A stretch of DNA of 64,000 bases from Gammaproteobacteria bacterium HGW-Gammaproteobacteria-11 (GCA_002840055.1 PGZJ01000005.1:62001-126000), one strand, 5' to 3'. Shown: positions 53,164 through 62,726, counted from the first letter of the stretch. Notes: generated by a model from the sequence alone, not told the origin. Numbers and translations are program-made.

Positions 53164-55455
53164 TCACAGGTTGCTGTAACGGGTACGCAAGCGCTGACGT
53201 ACAATTTCGGCAATGGTGTTGACGACAAAGGTCAATGCCAGCAATACCAGGGCCGCCAGGAACAAGACGCGGAAGTGCGACGATCCCACCGCAGTCTCCG
53301 GCAGCTCTACTGCGATATTCGCCGACAAGGTGCGCATGCCTTCGAAAATATTGAAGTTGATGACCGGGGTATTACCGGTCGCCATCAGCACGATCATGGT
53401 CTCACCTACCGCACGACCAAAACCCATCATGACGGCGGAAAATATCCCCGGGCTGGCCGTGGGCAGAACCACCCCGACCACGGTTTGCCAGCGTGTTGCA
53501 CCCAGTGCCAGGGAACCCTGGGTCAGGTGACGGGGTACAGTGAACACGGCATCCTCGGCAATCGAGAAAATGGTTGGAATTACCGCAAAACCCATGGCAA
53601 TGCCGACGATCAAGGCGTTGCGCTGCTCGTAATTGATACCCACATCGGTCATCCACTGACGCGCGCTACCGTTGAACAGCCAGACTTCAACCGAAGGGCT
53701 GACTGCCACACTGAGCCAGACAAAGCCGATAATCAGCGGTACCAGCAACACCGCTTCCCAGCCCTCCGGCACACGCTTGCGCAGACCCTCGGGAATCAAC
53801 CGACACCAGACGAAGGCAAAGCACAGCATCAATACCGGCAACAAAAACAGAATGCTGAAAATGGCTGGCAAGTGGTCTTCGGTAAAGGGCGCCAGCCAGA
53901 GACCGGCAAGAAAACCGAGAATAACGGTGGGCAAGGCTTCCATGATTTCAATGCTGGGCTTGACCAGACCGCGCAGCTTGGGCGTCATGAAATAGGCGGT
54001 GTAAATGGCCCCGGCAATGGCCAGCGGCATGGCAAACAGCATGGCGTAGAAGGCCGCCTTCAGGGTGCCCACAGACAGTGGGATTAGACTGAACTTGGAC
54101 TCGAACTCATCCGATGCAGACGACGATTGCCAAATGTACTCTGGATCAGCCCGACCTTCATACCAGACCTTGTTCCACATGGCCGCAAAGGACAGTTGTG
54201 GGTGCTCGTTCCAGAGCTCTGCTACGTGCACTTGCCCGGTTGTATCCAACGCCGCAATCCGGCCATTGAAGGGTGACAGCGCCACTTTGGCAATGGGTTG
54301 CTCGGTAAAGGTGTCAAGATACAGCGTGCGCGATGAAGTACCGTAATGTACGCCGATCTGTCCGGCCGCGTCGGCAACGACAAAGCCCTTGCGGTTGTAT
54401 TCCGGCGCAATCGCGGTAATCGCTGCGCCATGACCATCAAAGTCGCGGATACGCGTCAGGTTATAGTTGTTGTCTTCATCACGAACCAGAAACCACTGAC
54501 TCAGCTCGCCCGACTCGGTACCCACAACCAGAGACACGGTACCGACCAGAAACTCCATGGCCGTTATCGGATTACCCACATCCTCGCTGGCCACCAGGCG
54601 CGCATTTTGCGGTTGGCTGACGTCGTAGTAGTGAATCTTGCCGGCACTGTCCGCTACAAACAGACTACGCAGGGTCTTGTCCAGCAGCAGCTTGACTGGC
54701 TCGCCGGGTATCGACGGCAGTTCATAGGTGTTGCTGGTGACGGTTACCGCGCCGGTCATGAGGTTTTCGCGGCTGATGAAGCTGCTCAACAATAGCCGTT
54801 TATCCGCCGTGACACCGGCAATCATGGTACCCGTACGACCACGCACGACGCTCTCGATGGCCAGAAGCTCGATGGCCTGGCCCTGCTCATCAAGTACCAG
54901 GGCGTCTTCGCCCATGGGAAACTCGAGCTTTGGCGTGATGTAACGCTGACCATCAGGAAAGCTCAGATCATAGGCATGGCGCACGACCTTGACCTGGCCA
55001 TTGTTCAGACCATGGGCTGTGTAGCCGTTGACGAACTCGGCATTGGCGTAACTGGTTATCGCACTACCTTCTGGCAGGTTCAGCGGAATCTGAGCGCGTA
55101 TTTCGCCATCATCCAGTTCAAAGAAGGTCGCCTGTCCATCCAGACTGTATTGCACACCGAGCTCTTCATAACGCTCGATAAAGATGTTTTCGGTGGGCGC
55201 ATCGCTAACCGGTATGTCATAGCTCGACAACGGCGTGACGGATGCTCCCTTGAGGATCGGGGCTACTTCATAGAACAAGTAGACAAAAATCATCGCCAGC
55301 GCGGCTACCACGCCAAAGCCGGCAATGGTGATACCCCAGCGTGAGGCACCATCCTTGAACATCCGGCGCTTGCGCAGGGACTGCCTGGCCGTCGCACTGG
55401 GCAACAGCGAGCGCGTGGGCGTACGTTTGGTCATCGTCGAAGTTATATCAGTCAT
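53164..55455 (-). CDS. pstC: Phosphate ABC transporter permease PstC
   Basis: A 763-residue permease, far larger than E. coli PstC (319). The first membrane helix (about 42-65) is followed by a periplasmic region of roughly 390 residues with WD-like beta segments (LLLDKTLRSLFVADSAGKIH; GFVVADAAGQIGVHYG). The C-terminal part has the PstC permease core with the EAA-like loop QGSLALGATRWQTVVGVVLP. The function of the insert is unknown. A PHO box precedes the gene. Confidence 0.95.
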   Translation of the reverse strand: MTDITSTMTKRTPTRSLLPSATARQSLRKRRMFKDGASRWGITIAGFGVVAALAMIFVYLFYEVAPILKGASVTPLSSYDIPVSDAPTENIFIERYEELGVQYSLDGQATFFELDDGEIRAQIPLNLPEGSAITSYANAEFVNGYTAHGLNNGQVKVVRHAYDLSFPDGQRYITPKLEFPMGEDALVLDEQGQAIELLAIESVVRGRTGTMIAGVTADKRLLLSSFISRENLMTGAVTVTSNTYELPSIPGEPVKLLLDKTLRSLFVADSAGKIHYYDVSQPQNARLVASEDVGNPITAMEFLVGTVSLVVGTESGELSQWFLVRDEDNNYNLTRIRDFDGHGAAITAIAPEYNRKGFVVADAAGQIGVHYGTSSRTLYLDTFTEQPIAKVALSPFNGRIAALDTTGQVHVAELWNEHPQLSFAAMWNKVWYEGRADPEYIWQSSSASDEFESKFSLIPLSVGTLKAAFYAMLFAMPLAIAGAIYTAYFMTPKLRGLVKPSIEIMEALPTVILGFLAGLWLAPFTEDHLPAIFSILFLLPVLMLCFAFVWCRLIPEGLRKRVPEGWEAVLLVPLIIGFVWLSVAVSPSVEVWLFNGSARQWMTDVGINYEQRNALIVGIAMGFAVIPTIFSIAEDAVFTVPRHLTQGSLALGATRWQTVVGVVLPTASPGIFSAVMMGFGRAVGETMIVLMATGNTPVINFNIFEGMRTLSANIAVELPETAVGSSHFRVLFLAALVLLALTFVVNTIAEIVRQRLRTRYSNL

Positions 55456-55511
55456 TTACGGCCACTCTTTCCGATCATGCCATCACGGCCAGTCAAGGCT
55501 AAATGGACAAT

Positions 55512-55529
55512 GTGACATTCATGTTACAG
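55512..55529 (-). promoter_or_regulatory. PHO box in front of pstC
   Basis: On the minus strand: CTGTAAC-ATGA-ATGTCAC, two half-sites 11 bp apart, 57 nt upstream of the pstC ATG. It suggests pstCAB-phoU has its own PhoB-dependent promoter, separate from pstS. Confidence 0.65.
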
Positions 55530-55605
55530 AACGATGTCACTCCGGATTTCTCCTTCGTGCTCCTGCAAAGCCGCAGCCGAGTTGCTACAGCACGAGCAAC
55601 GGAGC

Positions 55606-55636
55606 AAAAAAAAGAGGCCATCAAGGCCTCTTTTTA
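55606..55636 (-). terminator. Rho-independent terminator of pstS
   Basis: TAAAAAGAGGCC-TTGAT-GGCCTCTTTTTTTT on the minus strand, about 32 nt past the pstS stop: a strong stem with a U-run. It separates pstS from the pstCAB-phoU transcript. Confidence 0.9.
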
Positions 55637-55667
55637 TCTGCCATCCATGGCAATCGGAGCCTGCGTA

Positions 55668-56642
55668 TCAGTTGATACCCAGGTCGCTCTTGACCTTCTC
55701 GCCCAGCGAGTTCGGAACCGGTACATAACCATCACGGTCCACGGTCTGCTGACCGGTCTGCGAGTACAGCATCTTGACGAACTCGCGAGTCATGGGGTCA
55801 AGCTCCTGACTGGGGTTCTTGTTGATGTAAACGTAGAGGTAACGAGCCAGTGGGTAGGTACCGTTCTCGGCATTGGCCGCAGTCGCATCAACGTACTCGC
55901 CACCTTCCTCGGCAGCCAGCGGCACGATACGCACACCCGAGGTGCGGTAGCCGATACCGGAGTAGCCGATACCATTGATCGACTCAGTGATACCCTGTAC
56001 AACCGAGGACGAACCAGGCTGCTCGTTGACGCTGGACTTGAAGTCACCGCCACACAGGGCGTTGTCCTTGAAGTAACCGTAGGTACCAGATACGGCGTTA
56101 CGGCCGTAGATGGCGAAATCGCGGTTATCCCAGGCACCAGTCATGCCCAGTTGACCCCAGCGAGTGATGTCTGCGCTGGCGCCACAGCGGCGGGTAGCGG
56201 AGAAAATGGCATCAACCTGTGGCAATGACAGACCTTCGATAGGGTTGTCCTTGTTCACGTATACAGCCAGCATGTCGATGGCCACTGGCAGAGCGTAGGG
56301 GGCATAGCCATGACGCTCTTCGAAGGTCTTGATTTCCGAGTCACGCATGGCGCGGCTCATCGGTGCCAGGTTGGCAGTGCCTTCAGTAATGGCCGGCGGC
56401 GCAGTAGAGGAACCAGCACCCTGGATCTGTACATTGACGTTCGGGTAGAACTTGTTGAACTCTTCAGCCCACAGCGTCATCAGGTTGTTCAGGGTATCCG
56501 AACCGATGCTTGACAGGTTGCCGGATACACCGCCAACGCGCTCATACTCTGGCAGAGCCGGATCAACTTCCGCCATGGCGGTCATGCTGGTTACGCCGAC
56601 AGCGGCGAAGGCAACTGCTGCAAACAACTTGTTCAATTTCAT
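55668..56642 (-). CDS. pstS: Phosphate-binding protein PstS
   Basis: A 324-residue periplasmic phosphate-binding protein with signal peptide (1-24, ending AMA-EVDP). Phosphate-contact segments are visible: [31 protein letters not shown] followed by MSR, and [13 protein letters not shown]. This type (PstS with SIGSD) is common in Pseudomonas. The start at 56642 (MKLNKLF) has AGGAG upstream; a longer frame to 56705 is not supported. It is terminated separately from pstC and preceded by tandem PHO boxes. Confidence 0.96.
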   Translation of the reverse strand: MKLNKLFAAVAFAAVGVTSMTAMAEVDPALPEYERVGGVSGNLSSIGSDTLNNLMTLWAEEFNKFYPNVNVQIQGAGSSTAPPAITEGTANLAPMSRAMRDSEIKTFEERHGYAPYALPVAIDMLAVYVNKDNPIEGLSLPQVDAIFSATRRCGASADITRWGQLGMTGAWDNRDFAIYGRNAVSGTYGYFKDNALCGGDFKSSVNEQPGSSSVVQGITESINGIGYSGIGYRTSGVRIVPLAAEEGGEYVDATAANAENGTYPLARYLYVYINKNPSQELDPMTREFVKMLYSQTGQQTVDRDGYVPVPNSLGEKVKSDLGIN

Positions 56643-56698
56643 GGTTATCTCCTGGAAAGGATGGTTTGGCATCACGAGGCTGATTATCTGCAAGCCAT

Positions 56699-56738
56699 GT
56701 GACAACTCTATGCCGTCTTTATGACAATTGTGTGACCA
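56699..56738 (-). promoter_or_regulatory. Tandem PHO boxes in front of pstS
   Basis: On the minus strand TGGTCAC-ACAA-TTGTCAT (56721-56738) forms one PHO box. A further TTGTCAC (56699-56705) lies in phase 22 bp downstream, with a weak half-site between them (56710-56716). Up to four 11-bp units in register fit cooperative PhoB binding. Confidence 0.7.
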
Positions 56739-56887
56739 GCCAACGCTGCAAAAAACCGCCCAAAACCCACAGAATCATTGAGCCAAGGCCGTCAATCCCT
56801 TACCATGACGCGGTTTTGTGAATGTCAACGATCATTCACTGCATGAGTGAATACGACAAATACAACAAACTATTATTCGAGTAATCC

Positions 56888-57280
56888 ATGCAAGAAATTG
56901 ACAAGGATCCTGTTCCGCAGGGCGAACTGGCCCTTAAGGTCACTGCGCTGCCGCGCGACTGCAACAGTTTTGGTGACATCTATGGCGGCTGGCTGGTGTC
57001 CCAGATGGATGTGGCTGGTACCGCCTGTGCTGCACGTATAGCCCGTGGTCGCGTCGCTACCGTGGCCATCGACCGCATGGGTTTCATGGTGCCCGTGCCA
57101 GTCGGCGCGCAGTTGGCCTTTCACGCCAAGGTACTGGAAATCGGCCGCAGCTCGGTAAAAATGCTGGTCGAGGTCTGGAGTGAAGATCTGGCCCATGACG
57201 AGCAGCGCAAGGTTACCGAGGCGATATTCGTCTTCGTCGCCATTGATGATCGTGGTCGCACGCGCATCATTCCCTCCTGA
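56888..57280 (+). CDS. YciA-type acyl-CoA thioesterase
   Basis: A 130-residue hotdog-fold thioesterase. It contains GDIYGGWLVSQMDVAGTACA (residues 28-47) and RVATVAIDRMGFMVPVPVGA, the conserved YciA/BACH pattern in which the Asp in the central helix is catalytic. It hydrolyses acyl-CoA esters; the preferred chain length is not predictable. Divergent from pstS. Confidence 0.88.
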   Translation: MQEIDKDPVPQGELALKVTALPRDCNSFGDIYGGWLVSQMDVAGTACAARIARGRVATVAIDRMGFMVPVPVGAQLAFHAKVLEIGRSSVKMLVEVWSEDLAHDEQRKVTEAIFVFVAIDDRGRTRIIPS

Positions 57281-57334
57281 ATCAGACGAGCCTGCCATGA
57301 ATCAGACTCGGGCAGTCACTGCACCAGTTCGCCC

Positions 57335-57919
57335 ATGCTGACTGCGCTGGCCACTATCATGGCACGCGTCCTGCCTCTGGCCCGTCTGATCGACAGCCTG
57401 AACGCGGGGCTGGGCCGCCTGCTGACCTGGCTGACCCCGCTCATGGTCATGCTCACGGTGGCTGTCGTCGTGCTGCGCTATGGCTTTGGTCTGGGCGCCA
57501 CGGCCCTGCAGGAGTTGATACTCTACTTTCATGCATTGGTGTTCATGGGCGCCGCCGCCTGGGCACTGCAACGCGACGCCCATGTCCGCGTCGATATCCG
57601 CTTCCGGCGCCAGTCGGCCCAGGGCCAGGCCATGGTCGATCTGCTCGGCAGCCTGCTGTTTCTGCTGCCCATGTGCCTGTTCCTGGCCTGGAGCTGCTGG
57701 GATTACGTCATGGTGTCCTGGGCTCGCAGTGAACGCTCGGCGGATGCCGGTGGCCTGTCCTGGGTCTATCTGCAGAAAAGCATCATCCTGCTGCTGGTCG
57801 CCAGCCTGCTGTTGCAGGCCCTGTCGCAGATCATAAAGACCCTCTGCGTACTCACTGGCGTCATCCCCTCACATTTGCCTGATGTGCCGCTGACCGACCA
57901 GCCGAGTGAACACCTGTGA
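57335..57919 (+). CDS. TRAP transporter small permease (DctQ family)
   Basis: A 194-residue protein with four hydrophobic helices (about 35-55, 63-80, 105-125, 145-165) and the DctQ pattern LQELILYFHALVFMGAAAWA followed by LQRDAHVRVDI. It couples to the large permease, whose GTG start overlaps its stop. M9 (57359) is an alternative start. Confidence 0.88.
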   Translation: MLTALATIMARVLPLARLIDSLNAGLGRLLTWLTPLMVMLTVAVVVLRYGFGLGATALQELILYFHALVFMGAAAWALQRDAHVRVDIRFRRQSAQGQAMVDLLGSLLFLLPMCLFLAWSCWDYVMVSWARSERSADAGGLSWVYLQKSIILLLVASLLLQALSQIIKTLCVLTGVIPSHLPDVPLTDQPSEHL

Positions 57920-59292
57920 GCCTGCCCGATCTGATGGCCATTGGTCTGTTTGTCTGCCTGTGCCTGGCGCTGATGATCGGCTATCCGGTGGCCTTTACCC
58001 TGGGCGGCCTGTCACTGCTGTTTGCCGCCGCAGGGGTGATGCTCGGGATCTTTGATCCGAGCTTTTTTGGCGCCCTGCCCAGCCGGCTGTACGGCACCAT
58101 GAACAACCAGACGCTGCTGGCCGTGCCGCTCTTTGTGTTCATGGGCGTGATGCTGGAGAAATCCCGCGTCGCCGACGACCTGCTGGAGTCCATGTCACGG
58201 CTGTTTGGCGGGCTGCGCGGCGGCCTGGCGTTTTCCGTGTGCCTGGTCGGCGCCCTGCTGGCAGCCAGTACCGGCATCGTCGGCGCTACGGTAGTGACCC
58301 TGGGTCTGCTGGCGCTGCCGACCATGCTCAAGCGCGGCTATGATCCGGCAATCGCTACCGGCACCCTGGCCGCCACCGGCACCCTGGGCCAGATCATCCC
58401 GCCGTCGATCATTCTGGTGCTGCTGGGTGATGTCCTGTCGAATGCCTACCAGCAGGCGCAGCTGAGCATGGGCATCTTCTCGCCCAAGACGGTCACCGTC
58501 AGTGACCTGTTTGTCGGCGCGCTGATACCGGGCCTGCTGCTGGTCGGCCTGTATCTGTTGTATCTGGCTGCCGTGGCCTTCTGGCAACCCCAGAAGCTGC
58601 CGGCACTGAGCCGCGAACAACGCGGCGAGCTGCAGTTCGGGAGCCTGCTGATCAGCCTGCTGCCACCCTTGCTGTTGATCCTGCTGGTCCTCGGCTCGAT
58701 CCTCGGTGGCGTTGCCACCGCGACCGAAGCCGCCGCCGTCGGCGCGCTCGGCGCTACCCTGCTGGCCATGGCCAAGGGCCAACTGACTATCGCGCGCCTG
58801 CGCGAGGTGGCCAGCAGCACCACCGATATCAGCACCATGGTGTTCATGATCCTGATTGGCGCCTCGATCTTCTCTCTGGTGTTCCGCGGCTTTGGCGGTG
58901 AGGAACTGATCCACAGTCTGTTCAACGCTCTGCCCGGTGGCGTAATAACCGCCACCCTGCTGGTCATGCTGGTGATCTTTCTGCTCGGCTTTATTCTCGA
59001 CTTTATCGAGATCACCTTCGTGGTGGTGCCGATTGTCGGCCCGGTGCTGCTGATGATGGGGCTGGACCCGGTATGGCTGGGGGTCATGATCGCCCTCAAC
59101 CTGCAAACCTCGTTCCTCACCCCACCCTTCGGATTCGCGCTGTTCTACCTGCGTGGCGTGACCCCACCCAGCGTCCCCACCAGCGCCATCTACAGAGGCG
59201 TACTGCCCTTTATCGCCATCCAACTGCTGATGCTGCTGATCGTCGCCCTCTGGCCTGGACTGGTCAGCTGGTTACCCGGTCTTCTGCGCTAG
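57916..59292 (+). CDS. TRAP transporter large permease (DctM family)
   Basis: A 458-residue polytopic membrane protein with about twelve helices. Typical DctM segments are FVFMGVMLEKSRVADDLLES, ATGTLGQIIPPSIILVLLGD and LNLQTSFLTPPFGFALFYLR. It exchanges substrate with sodium. The start is GTG with 4-nt overlap with the small permease. The binding-protein gene converges on it, only 6 nt away. Confidence 0.92.
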   Translation: MSLPDLMAIGLFVCLCLALMIGYPVAFTLGGLSLLFAAAGVMLGIFDPSFFGALPSRLYGTMNNQTLLAVPLFVFMGVMLEKSRVADDLLESMSRLFGGLRGGLAFSVCLVGALLAASTGIVGATVVTLGLLALPTMLKRGYDPAIATGTLAATGTLGQIIPPSIILVLLGDVLSNAYQQAQLSMGIFSPKTVTVSDLFVGALIPGLLLVGLYLLYLAAVAFWQPQKLPALSREQRGELQFGSLLISLLPPLLLILLVLGSILGGVATATEAAAVGALGATLLAMAKGQLTIARLREVASSTTDISTMVFMILIGASIFSLVFRGFGGEELIHSLFNALPGGVITATLLVMLVIFLLGFILDFIEITFVVVPIVGPVLLMMGLDPVWLGVMIALNLQTSFLTPPFGFALFYLRGVTPPSVPTSAIYRGVLPFIAIQLLMLLIVALWPGLVSWLPGLLR

Positions 59293-59298
59293 AGCCTC

Positions 59299-60399
59299 TC
59301 ACCCGCGCAAGCCATACAGGCTCTGCTCGCTGATGGCGTGGTAGGCCCAGACTTTCTCCCGGAAGGCCTCCATGGAATCCAATACCTGACGATTCAGGCT
59401 GTCGGCATTGGCGGTTTCTTCCAGCACCTGCAGGGACAGCTCGCGCAGGCGCGCGAGGACATCATCCGGCAGACGCCGCAATTGCACACCGTGCTCCTCT
59501 ACCAGTGTACGCAGGGCATCAGCGTTACGCCGGGTGTATTCATCCAGCATCATCTGGTTGGTCGAGCGCGCGGCCTGACGCACGATCAGTTGCAGGTCGG
59601 CGGGTAACTGATCGAAGGCCTGTTGATTGATGGTCAGTTCGAGTACCGCGCTGGGTTCCTGCCAACCGGGATAATAGTAGTAGCGTGCGGCCTGGTGCAG
59701 ACCGAATGCCAGATCGTTGTATGGACTGACCCAATCGGTGGCATCAATCACGCCGTTCTGCAACGCACTGAAGATCTCGCTACCGGGCAGATTGACGGTG
59801 GTGGCGCCAGCCCGGGCCAGCACTTCTCCGCCAAAACCGGGCATGCGAATCTTCAGGCCGCGCAGGTCATCCAGGCTGTTGATTTCCCTGTTGAACCAGC
59901 CCGCCATCTGCACACCGGTATTGCCACAGGGCAAGGGTAGAACACCCATGCCGGCATAGGCCTGCTGCCACAGTTCCAGACCACCGCCCTCATACAACCA
60001 GGCATTGGTTTCCTGGGCATTCATGCCAAAGGGCACCGCAGTAAAGAACGGCGCTGCGGCACTTTTGCCTTTCCAGTAATAGGCGGCGCTGTGACCAAGC
60101 TCGGCAGTGCCGCTGGATACCGCATCAAACACCTCCAGCGCCGGCACCAGCTCGCCGGCAGCAAACACCTGAACGCTCAGGCGGCCATTGGACAGCGCAG
60201 TAACGGTCTGGGCAAAGTGCTCGGCAGTAGTACCCAGGCCGGGCAGATTCTTCGGCCAGGAGGTAACCATTTTCCAGCGAAAGCGCTGCTCCGGCTGGCC
60301 TGACTGATCAGCGGCAATGGCCGCGTCATCCTTGCAACCACTGAGCGCCACCGCGCCCAGACCCAGCCCGGCGGCGGTAAGCAATTCACGTCGTTTCAT
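59299..60399 (-). CDS. TRAP transporter substrate-binding protein (DctP / TakP-like)
   Basis: A 366-residue extracytoplasmic binding protein. The N-terminus MKRRELLTAAGLGLGAVALS has twin arginines and is followed by a lipobox-like LSGC, suggesting a Tat-exported lipoprotein. The mature part begins FRWKMVTSWPKNLPGLGTTA and has GNTGVQMAGWFNREINSLDD and FGGEVLARAGAT, as in the alpha-keto-acid-binding TakP subgroup. The ligand is probably an organic acid, unproven. Unlike most TRAP operons the gene is on the strand opposite the permeases. The start at 60399 replaces an in-frame upstream start at 60420. Confidence 0.9.
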   Translation of the reverse strand: MKRRELLTAAGLGLGAVALSGCKDDAAIAADQSGQPEQRFRWKMVTSWPKNLPGLGTTAEHFAQTVTALSNGRLSVQVFAAGELVPALEVFDAVSSGTAELGHSAAYYWKGKSAAAPFFTAVPFGMNAQETNAWLYEGGGLELWQQAYAGMGVLPLPCGNTGVQMAGWFNREINSLDDLRGLKIRMPGFGGEVLARAGATTVNLPGSEIFSALQNGVIDATDWVSPYNDLAFGLHQAARYYYYPGWQEPSAVLELTINQQAFDQLPADLQLIVRQAARSTNQMMLDEYTRRNADALRTLVEEHGVQLRRLPDDVLARLRELSLQVLEETANADSLNRQVLDSMEAFREKVWAYHAISEQSLYGLRG

Positions 60400-60403
60400 A
60401 ACA

Positions 60404-60545
60404 CAAGCTCCAAGCGGCAAGCTGTCCGCACATAACTGAATTTATGTTGTTTTAACCCGCTACATCGGCATGCAGCAAAACACTCGCCAAACCCCAATCA
60501 CCTGAACAACTCGGACAGCTTCCAGCTTACCGCTTGCAGCTGCTT
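60404..60545. repeat. Inverted AAGCGG-type repeats
   Basis: AAGCTCCAAGCGGCAAGCT followed by GTCCG (60404-60427) and, in inverted orientation, CGGACAGCTTCCAGCTTACC followed by GCTTGCAGCT (60512-60541) share AAGCTGTCCG and CAAGCGG. They could fold into a long imperfect hairpin between the uvrD end and the binding-protein start. They belong to the same family as the repeats at 25976-26110. Confidence 0.65.
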
Positions 60546-60551
60546 CAACCG

Positions 60552-62726
60552 CTAAAGCGGTTGAAGCTTGGCATAGGACACCATCAGCCATTTGCTGCCT
60601 TCTTCGTCGAAATTGACCTGAATGCGCGCCTGTGCGCCGTGACCTTCGTAGTTCAGCACCACCCCCTCGCCAAACAGACTGTGCATGACCCGCTGGCCTA
60701 GGGCAAAGCCGGTACTGTCGCTGGCTTCCTGCTGGAACATGGCGCTTTTGCCTGGACCGAAGGGCCGGCTGACCTGGCTGCCCAGGCGCACTTCACGGAT
60801 CAGCTCGCTGGGTATTTCACGGACAAAGCGCGATACCTTGTTGAAGGTTTCGCTGCCATACAGACGCCGGGTCTCGGCCCAGGTAATCACCAACTGCTGC
60901 ATGGCCCGGGTAATGCCGACGTAGGCCAGACGCCTCTCTTCCTCGAGACGACCCGGCTCCTCAAGGCTCATCTTGTGCGGGAACAGGCCCTCTTCGACCC
61001 CGGCCAGGAACACCAGCGGAAACTCCAGCCCCTTGGCGCTGTGCAGAGTCATCAGCTGTACGCTGTCCTCAAAGCGGTCGGCCTGGGTTTCGCCGGCCTC
61101 CAGCGAGGCATGGGCGAGGAAGGCCAGCAGCGTGTCGCCCTCAGCCTCCTCATCGGCCTGATCCTGCTCGAAGGCACGCGCCGCCGACACCAGTTCTTCC
61201 AGGTTTTCCACTCGCGCCTGGGCCTTCTCACCCTTTTCATTTTCATGAAAACGCAGCAACCCACTGTCTTCGATAGCCTGCTGGGCCATGCTGTACAGCG
61301 GCAGGCCCTGGGTGCGCTCAGCCAGCGTCTCGATCAACTGCATGAAAGCCTGCACGGCGTTGGCTGCGCGGCCGGGCAGGCCTTTGTTCTCGATCAGCTC
61401 GAGACCGGCCTGCCACATCGACAGATCGTGTCGGCGGGCATGCTCGCGCATGGCCTCGACGGTTTTATCACCTATCCCGCGGGTCGGCAGGTTGATAACC
61501 CGCTCAAGGGCACCGTCGTCACCGCGATTGGCCAGCAGGCGCATATAGGACATGGCGTTCTTGATCTCGGCGCGCTCGAAAAAACGCTGACCGCCATAGA
61601 TACGGTAGGGCACACCGGCCCGCAGCAAAGCTTCTTCGAGCACCCGTGACTGGGCATTGGAGCGATACAGGATGGCAATCTCGCTGCGATTCATGCCCTC
61701 TCTGACGGCCTGATCGATGCGCTCGACAATAAAACGCGCCTCGTCCTGCTCGTTGAAGCCGGCATACAGGGCAATGGGTTCACCTTCAGCGCCGTCGGTC
61801 CAGAGCTCCTTGCCCAGCCGCCCGGCATTCTGGGTAATCAGCGCGTTGGCGGCCTTGAGAATACTGGCCGTCGAGCGGTAGTTCTGTTCCAGGCGTATCA
61901 GTTCGGCCTGCGGGTAATCGCGCTGGAACTGATGAATATTCTCGATTTTCGCCCCGCGCCAGCCATAGATCGACTGATCGTCATCACCGACCACCATCAG
62001 GCTCGGTGTCTTGCCGGCAATCAGGCGCAGCCAGGCGTACTGTACGGCGTTGGTATCCTGAAACTCGTCCACCAGCAGGTGACGAAAGCGCGCCTGATAT
62101 TGCTCGCGCAAGCTGACATTGTCGCGCCACAGCTCCAGTGAGCGCAGCAGCAGCTCGGCAAAATCCACCACCCCGGCGCGCGCGCAGGCCTGTTCATAGG
62201 CCTGGTAAATGCGCTGCATGGTCGCCAGAAACAGATCACCGGCCGGCTGAATATGCTGCGGCCGCAGGCCCTCATCCTTCTGACCGTTGATCCACCATTG
62301 TGCCTGCCGCGGCGCCCACTGGTTCTCGTCCAGTCCAAGTTCGCGCACCACGCGCTTGACCAGTCGCAACTGATCGTCACTGTCGAGTATCTGAAACTGC
62401 TCGACCAACCCGGCCTCGCGCCAATGGGCGCGCAACAGGCGGTGGGCCAGGCCATGAAAGGTGCCGACCCACATGCCCTGGGGCGAGATGCCCAGCAGTT
62501 TTTCGATGCGCTCACGCATCTCGTAGGCGGCCTTGTTGGTAAAGGTCACCGACAGAATGCTCCAGGGTGAGGCCTTTTCGACCTCCACCAACCAGGCGAT
62601 GCGGTGCACCAGTACGCGGGTTTTGCCCGAGCCGGCACCGGCCAGTACCAATTGCTGACCAACCGCGGCGGTAACGGCCTGGCGCTGGGCGTCGTTCAGG
62701 GAGTTGAGCAGATGCGAAATATCCAT
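60552..62726 (-). CDS. uvrD: DNA helicase II UvrD
   Basis: A 724-residue SF1A helicase for nucleotide excision and mismatch repair (P. aeruginosa form about 728). It shows Walker A AGAGSGKT at residues 29-36, motif Ib WVGTFHGLAHRLL, the DEXQD-type box VDEFQDTNAVQYAWLRL, motif III GDDDQSIYGWRGA, and motifs VTFTNKAA, LEQNYRST, TLHSAKGLEFPLVFLAG and YVGITRA. The C-terminal Tudor-like end (RVMHSLFGEGVVLNYEGHG) binds RNA polymerase. The start at 62726 (MDISHLL) fits the family; the frame extends 44 codons upstream without similarity. Confidence 0.96.
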   Translation of the reverse strand: MDISHLLNSLNDAQRQAVTAAVGQQLVLAGAGSGKTRVLVHRIAWLVEVEKASPWSILSVTFTNKAAYEMRERIEKLLGISPQGMWVGTFHGLAHRLLRAHWREAGLVEQFQILDSDDQLRLVKRVVRELGLDENQWAPRQAQWWINGQKDEGLRPQHIQPAGDLFLATMQRIYQAYEQACARAGVVDFAELLLRSLELWRDNVSLREQYQARFRHLLVDEFQDTNAVQYAWLRLIAGKTPSLMVVGDDDQSIYGWRGAKIENIHQFQRDYPQAELIRLEQNYRSTASILKAANALITQNAGRLGKELWTDGAEGEPIALYAGFNEQDEARFIVERIDQAVREGMNRSEIAILYRSNAQSRVLEEALLRAGVPYRIYGGQRFFERAEIKNAMSYMRLLANRGDDGALERVINLPTRGIGDKTVEAMREHARRHDLSMWQAGLELIENKGLPGRAANAVQAFMQLIETLAERTQGLPLYSMAQQAIEDSGLLRFHENEKGEKAQARVENLEELVSAARAFEQDQADEEAEGDTLLAFLAHASLEAGETQADRFEDSVQLMTLHSAKGLEFPLVFLAGVEEGLFPHKMSLEEPGRLEEERRLAYVGITRAMQQLVITWAETRRLYGSETFNKVSRFVREIPSELIREVRLGSQVSRPFGPGKSAMFQQEASDSTGFALGQRVMHSLFGEGVVLNYEGHGAQARIQVNFDEEGSKWLMVSYAKLQPL

